Part shown: piece by piece, positions 26,322 to 35,343 of the stretch
Position numbering within the stretch: the first letter of the stretch is position 1
How the letters are laid out: every line of letters begins with the position of its first letter
Assembly (NCBI GenBank): GCA_003388555.1
Contig: QQVD01000042.1
Span: 124,001-188,000, forward strand
Length of the DNA: 64,000 bases
Reading direction: 5' to 3'
DNA from: Acidobacteriota bacterium
GTDB lineage: Bacteria; Acidobacteriota; Thermoanaerobaculia; Multivoradales; Multivoraceae
Program-made: the position numbers and the translations under genes
Notes under the pieces: generated by a model
Database searches by the model: none
The model's input: the letters and a program-made list of their open reading frames with translations, nothing else
What the model was told of the DNA's origin: nothing

Positions 26322-27569
26322 ATGGCCACGGCGAGCGCCCCACTACGCGAGACCTTCCGTTCCCTGCGGGTGCGCGACTTCCGGCTCTTCGCCGCCGGCA
26401 TGATCGGCTCGCTGGTCGGTCTCTGGCTGCAGATCACCGCGTTGGCGTGGTGGATGTACGAGCTCACCGGGTCTGCGGCGTGGGTGGGATCGCTGTTCCT
26501 CGCCACCCAGGCGCCGACCCTCTTTCTCGGGCCCATCGCCGGCGCCTACGCCGACCGGCTGCCCAAACGCAGCCTGCTCGTCGCGGCCCAGTCCCTGTCG
26601 TTGGTGCCGGCGGTGCTGCTCGGCGCCCTGGCCATCACGGGTCGGGGCAACGCGCAATGGCTCTTCGGCGCGGCGCTGCTCGCGGGTCTGGCGCGCGCTT
26701 TCGAGGTCCCGACGCGGCAGTCGTTCGTGCCCCAGCTCGTCGCCCGCGACGAGCTCTCCAACGCCATCGCCCTCAACTCGATGGTGTTCAACGTCGCCCG
26801 CGTCGTCGGGCCGGCCCTCGCCGGGGTGCTGATCCAGACGGTGGGCCAGGCGTGGTGCTTCTTCGCCAATGCCGTCGCCTGCGCGTGGGTGGTGAGCACC
26901 CTGGCGAGGATCCGCGAGCGTGGCGATCCGAGCCCTGACCGTGAGCGCCGTACGCTCTTCGCCGACGTGCACGAGGGCGCCCTCTACGTGCGTCGCGCGC
27001 CGCTCTTCCTGGCCCTCTTCGGCTGCCTACTCAGCCTGTCGATCTTCGGCATGCCTTACGGCACCCTGCTGCCCTCGTTCGCCGAGCGGGTGCTCGAACG
27101 GGGCCCCGGCGCCTACTCGGCGATGCAGGTCGCGGTGGCGCTCGGCGCCCTCTGTGGCGCCTTCGTGTTGGCGCGCAGGACGGGAGTGGCCAGCGGCCTC
27201 GAGCGCTGGGTGCTGTGGGGCGGCAGCGGCTTCGGCGTCGGTCTGGCGCTGCTGTCGCGAGCGCCGGACCTGTGGACGACGCTGGCGCTGCTCGCCTTCC
27301 TCGGCTTCACCTTCATGATCCACCTGTCGAGCAGCAACGTGATCGCACAGACCGCGGCGCCGGACGGGCTGCGCGGTCGCGTGATGTCGCTGCACACGAC
27401 GCTCTTCCTCGGGGTCTACCCGTTCGCCGGGCTGGTTGCCGGAGCCACCAGCGACCGCATCGGAGAGCGGCCGGTGATGCTCGCCTGCGGTGTCTCGGTG
27501 CTGGTCGGGCTGCAGCTGTTCGGCCGCCGCCTGGTGGCGGCGGCCTCGGACTCGCAGCCCGACGGATAG
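26322..27569 (+). CDS. MFS transporter, EntS/MFS_3-like exporter
   Basis: A 415-residue protein with about 12 membrane helices. The loop G-A-Y-A-D-R-L-P-K-R between helices 2 and 3, R-A-F-E-V-P-T-R-Q-S-F-V-P-Q-L-V, and N-A-I-A-L-N-S-M-V-F-N-V-A-R-V-V-G-P-A-L-A-G are hallmarks of the MFS_3/transmembrane-secretion-effector group, which includes the enterobactin exporter EntS. No siderophore genes lie nearby, so the substrate is open. The ATG at 26322 is the first that gives a normal N-terminus. It ends 14 bp before the convergent TerB-like gene. Confidence 0.88.
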   Translation: MATASAPLRETFRSLRVRDFRLFAAGMIGSLVGLWLQITALAWWMYELTGSAAWVGSLFLATQAPTLFLGPIAGAYADRLPKRSLLVAAQSLSLVPAVLLGALAITGRGNAQWLFGAALLAGLARAFEVPTRQSFVPQLVARDELSNAIALNSMVFNVARVVGPALAGVLIQTVGQAWCFFANAVACAWVVSTLARIRERGDPSPDRERRTLFADVHEGALYVRRAPLFLALFGCLLSLSIFGMPYGTLLPSFAERVLERGPGAYSAMQVAVALGALCGAFVLARRTGVASGLERWVLWGGSGFGVGLALLSRAPDLWTTLALLAFLGFTFMIHLSSSNVIAQTAAPDGLRGRVMSLHTTLFLGVYPFAGLVAGATSDRIGERPVMLACGVSVLVGLQLFGRRLVAAASDSQPDG

Positions 27570-27583
27570 TCAGGCGGCCGTGG

Positions 27584-28147
27584 TCACTCGAAGGTGCGCG
27601 CCAGCTCGGCGAGCCTCTCCTCTTCCTGCTGGTTGACCCGGCCGATGCCGAGCATTCCGCCGGCAGCCTCGGCGACCTGGCGCGCCTTGCCCAGCACTTC
27701 GGCCCTGAGGGCCGCGGCGCCGTCGGCTCCGAGCTGGGAGGTGAGCTCCCTGACGTACTCCTTCCAGGCGTCGAGAAGCTCGTGACCCGGCCGGTGCTCG
27801 AGCCAGCCATCGAGCAGATCAGCGCTCGGTGAGCCCTGCTTGATACCGGCCTCCTGGGCGGCCTCGAGGATCGCCTGGCGCTCGCGACGCTCGATCGCCT
27901 GGTCGGCCCACGCCACCTCGATCAGCGGTACCAGGGTGAGAGCGGCCACGGTCTGGCCGTCGAGCCCGACCTCGATCAGGTGGGTCAGCACGGCGTCGTC
28001 CTGGATCCCCGACGCCTGGGCCAGCGCGTCCTTCTGGGCCGCGATCTCCTTGGCGGCCCGGTAGCGCTCCTTCAGCGCCTTGTCCTGGTTCTTGAAGAAG
28101 AGATCCTCGAGTGCCTGCTTTCGTTCGTCGAAGACACCTTCGCTCAT
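27584..28147 (-). CDS. TerB-like helical protein of unknown function
   Basis: A 187-residue, highly charged, all-helical-looking protein. The central part (about residues 55-95), with L-T-L-V-P-L-I-E-V-A-W-A-D-Q-A-I-E-R-R-E-R-Q-A-I, resembles the acidic/helical core of TerB/TerB-like domains that bind divalent metals. There are no membrane segments and no signal peptide. The resemblance is only by eye, and the function is unassigned. It converges with the MFS gene and lies about 190 bp from the helicase stop. Confidence 0.6.
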   Translation of the reverse strand: MSEGVFDERKQALEDLFFKNQDKALKERYRAAKEIAAQKDALAQASGIQDDAVLTHLIEVGLDGQTVAALTLVPLIEVAWADQAIERRERQAILEAAQEAGIKQGSPSADLLDGWLEHRPGHELLDAWKEYVRELTSQLGADGAAALRAEVLGKARQVAEAAGGMLGIGRVNQQEEERLAELARTFE

Positions 28148-28339
28148 CGTCCTGGACTCCTGTGCTCGGATCGTCGTACCGCCGCGGGCCGCCCTGGGCG
28201 GTCCGGCGGAACGCTCGGAAGTGGATTCTCGGGTGGCGCGCCGTTCCCTCGGATCGGCGGGCTCTGGGAGGCGCAGTCTACCAGCGGCTCACCGCTCCGA
28301 GCCGGCGGCCGAGCGGGCTTCGAGTCGCGGCACGCGCGC

Positions 28340-30988
28340 TCAACTGGTGATCTCCAGGAGACGGAAGATCGGACGGTCGAGGCCCAGCTCGTGTGCCGTC
28401 GCCGTGGTCGCGGCGGGATCGAGCCTCACCTCGCCGATCAGGCCCCAGACACCGTCCTCCTCGGGATCGAGCAGAGTCTGCTCGATGCGCCAGTGGCCTG
28501 GCTCCAGCCTCTCGATGCGGGTGAGGTCCTTGGCGCGCGAGGCCGGCGTGAACGGCAGGCTCCCGTACTCCTCGAAGTAGGGCGCCATCGCCGCCTCGAT
28601 CGCTTCGGGCGTGTCGAGCGTCGGCTGCGGCGCCGGCTCGGCGCCGGGGTGCTCGCCGGGCTGCCAGACGCAGTCCGCGGCCTCCTCCCAGTCCTGCCGC
28701 GCCAGGGCGCGCACCAGCTGGTGCAGCTCGGCGCGCAGCCGGGCGTCGAAGGCGCGCGGCGAGGTGAGCAGCTCGAGCGACTCGAGACGGCGCTCGCCGC
28801 CTTCGGTGGTGGCGACGCGGGTGCTGCCGGCATGGGGATCGAGCAGCGCCTCCCACTCGGTGAGCAGGCTCGAGTCGACGCGCGACAGCAGGGTGCGGAA
28901 GAAGCCCACCATCTCCCAGAGCTGCTCGTCCTTCGCCTCGTCGGGAACCGTCTGCACCAGCACCCGGTAGAGCTGCGACAGGTAGCGCAGCAGCAGTCCC
29001 TCGGTGCGCTGGATGCCGTAGCGCTGCACGACGTCGCCGAAGGACAGGTAGTTCTCCCAGATCTCGCGGCCGATGCCCTTGGGACGGATGTTCTCGCCCT
29101 GCACCCACGGCTGACGGGCGCGGAAGGCGTCGAAGGTGGCGTAGATCAGCTCGGCGTTGGGCTTCGGCCAGGTGACTTTCTCGAGCTCCTCCATGCGTTC
29201 CTCGTACTCGACGCCCTCGGCCTTGAGGCGCGCGATCAGCTCGTCCTTGAGCTTGTCGACCTGGCGCCGCAGGATGAGGGTCGGATCCTCGAGGATCGCC
29301 TCGGCGAAGCTGAGCACGTCGAGGGCGTACTCCTCGCTCTCGGGGTCGAGGCGCCCGAGGGTCTCGACCAGGTAGAGCGACAGCGTCTGGTGCAGTGAGA
29401 ACTTGAGCTGCAGCTCCTCGTCGATGCCGATGCGGTAGCCGGCCCGGGCCGGATCCCGTGAGAGGGCCACGATGTCGGCGCGGTACAGCGACAGCACCAG
29501 CTGGCCCGCTTCGCGCAGCAGCGCCGCGCGTCTCTCGGGCGGCTCGTGGCAGTGGGCGATCAGCTCGCGCAGCGCGGTGAAGTTCGGGTCGCCGCGCTGC
29601 AGATCGCGCTGGATCAGGTTGAGCACCGTGCCGTGGTCGATGCGGAAGCTGCTCTCGAGCGTCTCGGCGGGCCGTTCGATCAGCTGCTCGAAGGTGTTCC
29701 GGTCGTAGTGCACGTAGCCGAACTTCGGCGGGCTCTTGCGCGGCGGCTTCTTCTTGCGTCCCTGCGCCGCGGCCTTCTGGTCGGCGCGCAGATTCTCGAT
29801 CTCGTGCTCCGGCGCCTGGCAGACGACGCTGCCGGCGACGTCGAACCCCTTGCGGCCGGCGCGGCCGGCGATCTGCTTGAAGTCGCGCACCGACAGGATG
29901 CCGACCTTGGTGCCGTCGTACTTGCACAGCTTGGTGAACAGGACCGTGCGGATCGGCACGTTGACGCCGACGCCGAGGGTGTCGGTGCCGCAGATGACCC
30001 GCAGCAGTCCCTGCTGCGACAGCCGCTCGACGAGCAGCCGGTACTTGGGCAGCAGCCCGGCGTGGTGCACGCCGATGCCGAAGCCGAGGAAGCGGCGCAT
30101 GTCCTTGCCGTACGCGGTGTCGAAGCGGAAGCCGCCGATGGCGTCGCGGATCTCCGCCTTGTCGTCCTTCTCGGTGAGCTTCAGCGAGGTGAAACTCTGC
30201 GCCAGCTCGGCGCACTCGCGCTGGGTGAAGCTGACCACGTAGATCGGCGCCTTGCCCTGGTCGGCGAGCGACTGCACCGTCTCGTGCAGCGGCGTCTCGC
30301 GCCACTCGAAGTCGAGCGGCACCGGGCGCTCGGCGCTGGTCACCGTGGCCGCCTTCCGGCCGCTGCGCTTCTCCAGCCGCTCGACGATCGGCGCCGGGTT
30401 GCCGAGAGTGGCGGACATGAGCAGGAAGGTGGTCTGCGGGCAGGCGATCAGGGGGATCTGCCAAGCGACGCCGCGGTCGCGGTCGGAGTAGTAGTGGAAC
30501 TCGTCCATCACCACCGCGTCGGCCTGCAGCTCGTCACCCTCGCGCAGGGCGAGGTTGGCGAGCACCTCGGCGGTGCAGCAGATCAGCGGCGCGTCGGAGT
30601 TGATGCTCGCGTCGCCGGTGAGCATGCCGACGTTGTCGGCGCCGAAGAGGTCGCAGAGCTCGAAGAACTTCTCGCTCGCCAGGGCCTTGATCGGCGCGGT
30701 GTAGAAGGTGACCCTGTTCTGGCACAGGGCCTTGAAGTGCATGCCGGCTGCGACCAGCGATTTGCCCGAGCCGGTCGGCGTGTTGAGCACCACGTGGCGG
30801 CCCGCCATGATCTCGAGCAGCGCCTCCTCCTGCGCCGGGAAGAGCTCGAAGCCGAGCTCGCCGACCCAGTCGAGGAAGCGATCGAGTATCTCCTCCGGAT
30901 CGTCGATGCCGCCGGGCGGCCGACGCGCTATGAGGCTCGGTCGCGAGGCGGCGGACGTCTCCTCGGTGGGCTGCAGCGGCGCGCTCAC
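28340..30988 (-). CDS. Ski2-like DEAD/DEAH-box RNA helicase with DUF3516
   Basis: An 882-residue superfamily 2 helicase. Walker A N-T-P-T-G-S-G-K-S is at 69-77, motif II D-E-F-H at 162-165, motif III S-A-T follows L-L-M, and motif VI is Q-I-A-G-R-A-G-R-K-G. D-T-L-G-V-G-V-N-V-P completes the Ski2/RecQ-style second RecA domain. The C-terminal half matches the DUF3516 extension of bacterial Ski2-like helicases. A Lys/Pro-rich insert follows motif VI. It probably acts on structured RNA. The EEP-family gene lies 4 bp upstream on the same strand, so the two are likely co-transcribed. Confidence 0.9.
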   Translation of the reverse strand: MSAPLQPTEETSAASRPSLIARRPPGGIDDPEEILDRFLDWVGELGFELFPAQEEALLEIMAGRHVVLNTPTGSGKSLVAAGMHFKALCQNRVTFYTAPIKALASEKFFELCDLFGADNVGMLTGDASINSDAPLICCTAEVLANLALREGDELQADAVVMDEFHYYSDRDRGVAWQIPLIACPQTTFLLMSATLGNPAPIVERLEKRSGRKAATVTSAERPVPLDFEWRETPLHETVQSLADQGKAPIYVVSFTQRECAELAQSFTSLKLTEKDDKAEIRDAIGGFRFDTAYGKDMRRFLGFGIGVHHAGLLPKYRLLVERLSQQGLLRVICGTDTLGVGVNVPIRTVLFTKLCKYDGTKVGILSVRDFKQIAGRAGRKGFDVAGSVVCQAPEHEIENLRADQKAAAQGRKKKPPRKSPPKFGYVHYDRNTFEQLIERPAETLESSFRIDHGTVLNLIQRDLQRGDPNFTALRELIAHCHEPPERRAALLREAGQLVLSLYRADIVALSRDPARAGYRIGIDEELQLKFSLHQTLSLYLVETLGRLDPESEEYALDVLSFAEAILEDPTLILRRQVDKLKDELIARLKAEGVEYEERMEELEKVTWPKPNAELIYATFDAFRARQPWVQGENIRPKGIGREIWENYLSFGDVVQRYGIQRTEGLLLRYLSQLYRVLVQTVPDEAKDEQLWEMVGFFRTLLSRVDSSLLTEWEALLDPHAGSTRVATTEGGERRLESLELLTSPRAFDARLRAELHQLVRALARQDWEEAADCVWQPGEHPGAEPAPQPTLDTPEAIEAAMAPYFEEYGSLPFTPASRAKDLTRIERLEPGHWRIEQTLLDPEEDGVWGLIGEVRLDPAATTATAHELGLDRPIFRLLEITS

Positions 30989-30992
30989 CGGC

Positions 30993-31877
30993 TCAGCGCA
31001 GCTTGAGGTCGGCGACGACGGCCAGGTGGTCGGAGACCCGGTGGGGAAGCACCACGTGCTGGCAGGCGAAGTCGATCTCGTCGGAGACCAGGACCCAGTC
31101 GAGGCGGCGCAGCGGACGGATCGCCGGGTAGGTGGGGGTGCGCGAGACCGGACAGTGGCGAAGGCCGAGCTCCTGCTCGAGCATCGCCTGCGTGGCGCGC
31201 GCGTCGCTGTTGAGGTCGCCGAGCAGGATGGTGGGACGTGAGCGGGACCGGATCACCTCTGCCATGTGCCCGATCTGACGACGGCGCACGTTGGGCGCCA
31301 GGAAGTCGAGGTGCACCGAGACGACGTCGACGTCGAGGTCGCCCCACTGCGGCACCGCGACCCGGGCGACCACGAAGCCCTTGGTGTCGCGCCAGTTCTT
31401 GTCGAAGGCGTGCGACTCGGGGTCGCCGAGCTCCTGGCGTGAGAGCAGCGCGGTGCCGTACTGCAGCTCGAGATCGCCGAGCCGGAAGAGGCCGTGATCG
31501 CCGCGGAAGTGATGCTCGAGCCGCGCCATCTCGGCGATGGTGGCGACGTGGTCGAAGCGGCCGCTCCAGCTCGACGGGCCGTCCGCCTCCTGCAGCGCGA
31601 CGACGTCGGGTGAGGCGTGCAGCAGGGCCGCCGCCACGTCGCGCAGGTTCTGCTCCAGCCGGGCCCGCGGCTGCAGGATCTGGTGCGGCCCGCGCTTGCG
31701 CCCGTGCGCCACGTTGAGGGTCACCAGTCGCAGGTGCTCGGGGTCGCGCTCCTCGAGCTCGTGCTCGTCGAGCGAGGGGATCCGCAGGTCGTCCCAGCGC
31801 CGGCGAACCCGCTGCAGGAGCTGGCGGGTTCCAGGCGGCGATCGGTCGGGGTCCAGCTCGTACGGATCGGTGGGCAT
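30993..31877 (-). CDS. Endonuclease/exonuclease/phosphatase-family protein
   Basis: A 294-residue EEP-fold hydrolase. The ordered motifs are L-N-V-A-H-G, V-V-A-L-Q-E-A-D (metal Glu), V-H-L-D-F-L-A-P-N, L-G-D-L-N-S (Asp/Asn pair), R-L-D-W-V-L-V-S and V-S-D-H-L-A-V (catalytic Asp-His). There is no signal peptide. It may act on nucleic acid or a phosphorylated lipid; the family does not separate these by motif alone. It precedes the helicase with a 4-bp gap, which favours an RNA-related role. Confidence 0.85.
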   Translation of the reverse strand: MPTDPYELDPDRSPPGTRQLLQRVRRRWDDLRIPSLDEHELEERDPEHLRLVTLNVAHGRKRGPHQILQPRARLEQNLRDVAAALLHASPDVVALQEADGPSSWSGRFDHVATIAEMARLEHHFRGDHGLFRLGDLELQYGTALLSRQELGDPESHAFDKNWRDTKGFVVARVAVPQWGDLDVDVVSVHLDFLAPNVRRRQIGHMAEVIRSRSRPTILLGDLNSDARATQAMLEQELGLRHCPVSRTPTYPAIRPLRRLDWVLVSDEIDFACQHVVLPHRVSDHLAVVADLKLR

Positions 31878-32051
31878 GCGCCTCGGACAGGCTCAGGAGG
31901 TAGGCTGTGTGCGGGACGCCACGGCATCCAGGCAGCACGAAGGAGAAGCCTATCGCGGCTCGCGGCAGCGCCGTGGCATCGTCGTCACCGATCGGATGGG
32001 CGGCGGCGGATCGGCGTCCCGGACCGTGAATTCGTCGGAGGAGAGTGGAGG

Positions 32052-32654
32052 ATGGAGCAGACGCCGAACCGAGCCGCCGCGTGGATCGCCCCGTCGGCCG
32101 AGCTCTACGGCGAGATCCACCTCGGCGAAGGTGTCAGCATCTGGCCGCGGGTGGTGATGCGCGCCGAGGCCCAGAGCATCCGGATCGGCCGCTTCACCAA
32201 CGTGCAGGACTTCGTCATGGTGCACATCGGCTTCGATCAGCCAACCCGGATCGGTGACTACTGCTCGATCACCCACCACGCCACGGTGCACGGGGCGACG
32301 ATCGAGGACGAATGCCTGATCGGCATCAACGCCACGCTGATGGACGGGGTGGTGATCGGCGCGGGGAGCATCGTGGCCGGCCACACGATCGTCACCGAGG
32401 GCACCGTGGTGCCGCCGGGCTCGGTCGTCGCGGGAGTGCCGGGCAAGGTCATCGCCAGTCGCGACAACCGGCTCGCCAACCGGCTCAACGCCGTCGCCTA
32501 CCATCAGAACGCGATCGCCTACGCGGCGGGAAACCACCGGCGCTGGGCCGAGCCGGAGTTCCAGAGCCTGATGGCCAGGGCCCGGGCCGAAGGACTCGCG
32601 GAAGAGGCGATCAGCGGAGCAAAGAGCAGGTCCGGATCGGGAAGCGACTCGTGA
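32052..32654 (+). CDS. Gamma-class carbonic-anhydrase-like left-handed beta-helix protein
   Basis: A 200-residue hexapeptide-repeat protein. Regular I/V-G-x-x steps run from residue 20 to 130. F-V-M-V-H-I-G-F and I-T-H-H-A-T-V-H-G provide the three zinc-binding His of the gamma carbonic anhydrase family, and V-V-A-G-V-P-G-K closes the helix. A C-terminal helical tail of about 60 residues is longer than in typical members. It begins at the ATG at 32052 after GAGAGTGGAGG. It is divergent from the EEP gene and followed by the TPR lipoprotein gene. Hydration of CO2 or an acyltransferase-like relative are both possible. Confidence 0.85.
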   Translation: MEQTPNRAAAWIAPSAELYGEIHLGEGVSIWPRVVMRAEAQSIRIGRFTNVQDFVMVHIGFDQPTRIGDYCSITHHATVHGATIEDECLIGINATLMDGVVIGAGSIVAGHTIVTEGTVVPPGSVVAGVPGKVIASRDNRLANRLNAVAYHQNAIAYAAGNHRRWAEPEFQSLMARARAEGLAEEAISGAKSRSGSGSDS

Positions 32655-32718
32655 AGTGGATCCTTCGACCTTCGGCGACGTCTGTCGCCGGATTCTTCTT
32701 GCAGGGGAGAGTGACGAG

Positions 32719-33819
32719 ATGAGCTCGATGAGTGAGGGTTCCGGTTCGCGGTGCATCGATCGGCAGCGATCGTCGCGCCTGTCGTCGTTCGGTGGCCGGT
32801 TGGCGGTGTTGCTCTGCCTGGCGCTGCTGCCGGCGTGTGGGGAGCAGGACCTCGAGGGCGCCCGACAGGTCGGTGACGGATCGGCGGAGGCGGCGCCAGC
32901 CAGTCTCGCCGGAGCCGGCGCCGGTGGCGGCGAGCGGGTGGTCGAGGCGACGTCCCTGCTCGGCGAGCCGCTCTACCGTGTCGAGCTCCCGGGCGGTGGC
33001 CGCGAGGAGCTGACGGTGCAGCTCGCGGCCGCCGAGGCCGACCTCGCGGCCGCTCCGGAGAGTGCCGATGCGTTGATCTGGGTCGGCCGACGCACCGCCT
33101 ACCTGGGGCGTTTCCGCGAGGCGATCCAGGTGTTCGGGCGCGGTGTCGAACGCTTCCCCGACGATCCCCGCTTCCTGCGCCACCGTGGACACCGCTACAT
33201 CAGCACCCGGCAGCTGGAGGACGCGGTCACGGACCTGGAGGCGGCGGCGGCGATGATCGAGGGCCGTGAGGACGAGGTGGAGCCGGACGGCATCCCCAAC
33301 GAGCGCGGCGTGCCGACCAGCTCGCTGCACTCGAACATCTGGTACCACCTCGGCCTAGCCCACTACCTGCGGGGCGAATTCGAGCAGGCTCTGCGCGCCT
33401 ACCACGAGTGCCTGCAGGCGCTCGACAACGACGACCACCAGGTGGCGACCCGCTATTGGACCTACCTGACCCTGCGCCGGCTCGACCGCGACGAGGAGGC
33501 GGCCGGTGTGCTGTCGTGGCTCGACATGCCGCGCGACGTGCACGAGAACCACAGCTACCACCAGCTGCTGCGCTTCTACCGGGGCGATCTGACCCGAGAG
33601 GAGCTGCTCTCCGACGACTCCGCGGCGCTCGACCGCGCCACCCTCGGCTACGGCATCGGCGCCTGGCTGCTCGCCGAGGGAGACCCGGAGGCGGCGCGGG
33701 CACAGTTCGAGCAGGTGCTCGAGTCGCCGGTGTGGGCGGCGTTCGGCTACATCGCCTCGGAGGCGGAGCTGGCGCGGATGGATCGGGCCGCGCCGGACGA
33801 TGGCGCTGACGGCGAATGA
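32719..33819 (+). CDS. TPR-repeat lipoprotein
   Basis: A 366-residue exported protein with a lipobox L-L-P-A-C at about residue 43, so it is probably lipid-anchored. Helical repeats follow: S-A-D-A-L-I-W-V-G-R-R-T-A-Y-L-G-R-F-R-E-A-I, then D-P-R-F-L-R-H-R-G-H-R-Y, then W-Y-H-L-G-L-A-H-Y-L-R-G-E-F-E-Q-A, matching TPRs that scaffold protein complexes. The ATG at 32719 follows AGGGGAGAG; the upstream frame is shadow. The stop lies 3 bp before the convergent sulfatase stop. Partner unknown. Confidence 0.82.
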   Translation: MSSMSEGSGSRCIDRQRSSRLSSFGGRLAVLLCLALLPACGEQDLEGARQVGDGSAEAAPASLAGAGAGGGERVVEATSLLGEPLYRVELPGGGREELTVQLAAAEADLAAAPESADALIWVGRRTAYLGRFREAIQVFGRGVERFPDDPRFLRHRGHRYISTRQLEDAVTDLEAAAAMIEGREDEVEPDGIPNERGVPTSSLHSNIWYHLGLAHYLRGEFEQALRAYHECLQALDNDDHQVATRYWTYLTLRRLDRDEEAAGVLSWLDMPRDVHENHSYHQLLRFYRGDLTREELLSDDSAALDRATLGYGIGAWLLAEGDPEAARAQFEQVLESPVWAAFGYIASEAELARMDRAAPDDGADGE

Positions 33820-33822
33820 GTC

Positions 33823-35331
33823 TCAGTCGATGTAGCCGAGAGTCCTCAGGTTGCGCCGTGTCTCCTCGCTGACCGACTGGGAGTCGTCGAGGGTCGGCTC
33901 GGTGGGCGGCCGCCGCTCGAACAGCTCGCGCACCGCGAAGACGAGTCTGCGCACGTCTTCCGGGCGGCTGGGCGCCAGGTCGTGGAGCTCGTCGGGATCC
34001 CTCGACAGGTCGTACAGCTCGACGTGCCTTCCGCCCCGGAGCCTCCTGGCCCAGCCGTTGCGGGCATGCACCAGCTTCGTCGACCGGTCGCGCACCGCCA
34101 CGGTGTAGCTCGCGTTCCTGAGGGTCTCGGGACCTCCGGCCTGCGAGAAGACCAGTACCGGCTCCTGGCTCTGCTCGAGGGAGGACGACAGGAGGTCCTC
34201 CCCTGGGAAAGGGTTGTCGACCTGCGGGAGGAGAGCGGAGACGACGGTTCGAGCCAACGACCTCAGCTCGACGGGTCGGGTGACGCGCTCTCCGGCGCGA
34301 TCTTCTACCGGGCGCCGAAAGACCAGCGGGACGTGCACGTCGGCCTGGTAGGCGTACTGGCCGTGGGCGAAGTAGTACTCGTGGTCGCCGAGGCTCTCGC
34401 CGTGGTCCGCGGTCAGCACGACCAGGGCACGCTCGTCGATCGCGTCGGCAGCGAGCCGGTCGAGGAAGCGCTGGATCTGAGCGTCCGTGTAGCGGATCTC
34501 GCCGTCGTAGCGCGCGACGTACCAGCCGACGTCGTCGATGCCTTCGACCGACTGCCAGCGCTTGGAGGAGATGCCGTCGTTGTAGTGGTCTTCTTCGTGC
34601 AGGGGAACGCGGCGTACCTCGTGGTGCTCGTCGCCGACGAACCGGTCCTGCTCCTGCGGTGGAGCGCTGTAGGGCCAGTGGGGATCGACGTAGTGCACCC
34701 ACAGGAAGAAGCGGTTACCGGTCTCGAGGGCGCGATCCAGCTCCTCGAATGCCACCGCAGTCACCCTCTCGGCCCTGCTGCCACCCGTCTCCTTCCAGAG
34801 CTCGCGCACGCTGAGGAAGCCCTGGGGGAAGTTCGACTCGAGGCCGAGCACCGAGTTGGAGACCACCGCGGCGGTGTGGAAGCCGGCGTCTCGGAGCACT
34901 TCCGGTAGCAGCAGGAGATCGTCGGGCACCTTCTGGCCGTGCGCCTGCACGACCACGCCGTTGGCGTGCGGGTAGGTGCCGCTGAACATGCTGGTCATGC
35001 TCGGCGTCGTCGCCGGCCACTGCACCCACGCCTGGTCGAAGACGAGGCCGGCAGCGGCGAACCGATCGAGGTTCGGTGATGTCGGCCTCACGTAGCCGTG
35101 GAAGCCGAGATGATCGGCGCGCAGGGTGTCGACGGTGATCAGGATCAGGTGCTCGGCGACCGGTTCGGTCGGCGGCGCCTCCGGCGCCGGGCAGGCTGAC
35201 ACCAGCGTCAGGAGAGATGCTGCGGCACCGCCGAGGAGGGCTCCGCGCCAGGACTCGCAGCAGCGAGACGCAGGTGCACGTGGTGGGCTCATCGGGACCG
35301 GAGATACGGCGGCGGCTAAGGTCGTCGGCAT
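33823..35331 (-). CDS. Exported sulfatase-like hydrolase with Thr at the nucleophile position
   Basis: A 502-residue alkaline-phosphatase-superfamily enzyme. Its signal peptide ends at a lipobox-like L-V-S-A-C (residue 46), so it may be a lipoprotein. I-T-V-D-T-L-R-A-D-H gives the first metal Asp pair and L-T-A-D-H-G-E-S-L-G-D-H the later Asp/His. The place of the formylglycine motif C/S-x-P-S-R reads T107-T-P-S-M, without Cys or Ser and without the Arg. That rules out formylglycine maturation and suggests a Thr-based phosphoesterase. The ATG at 35331 follows a GGTGAG. It sits 12 bp behind the gamma-glutamyltransferase gene on the same strand. Confidence 0.85.
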   Translation of the reverse strand: MPTTLAAAVSPVPMSPPRAPASRCCESWRGALLGGAAASLLTLVSACPAPEAPPTEPVAEHLILITVDTLRADHLGFHGYVRPTSPNLDRFAAAGLVFDQAWVQWPATTPSMTSMFSGTYPHANGVVVQAHGQKVPDDLLLLPEVLRDAGFHTAAVVSNSVLGLESNFPQGFLSVRELWKETGGSRAERVTAVAFEELDRALETGNRFFLWVHYVDPHWPYSAPPQEQDRFVGDEHHEVRRVPLHEEDHYNDGISSKRWQSVEGIDDVGWYVARYDGEIRYTDAQIQRFLDRLAADAIDERALVVLTADHGESLGDHEYYFAHGQYAYQADVHVPLVFRRPVEDRAGERVTRPVELRSLARTVVSALLPQVDNPFPGEDLLSSSLEQSQEPVLVFSQAGGPETLRNASYTVAVRDRSTKLVHARNGWARRLRGGRHVELYDLSRDPDELHDLAPSRPEDVRRLVFAVRELFERRPPTEPTLDDSQSVSEETRRNLRTLGYID

Positions 35332-35343
35332 CGCGTCTGCAGC

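Noticed and set aside
33823-35331. Annotation as a classical arylsulfatase
   Set aside because: The C/S-x-P-S-R formylglycine motif is missing (T-T-P-S-M), so sulfatase activity is not supported.
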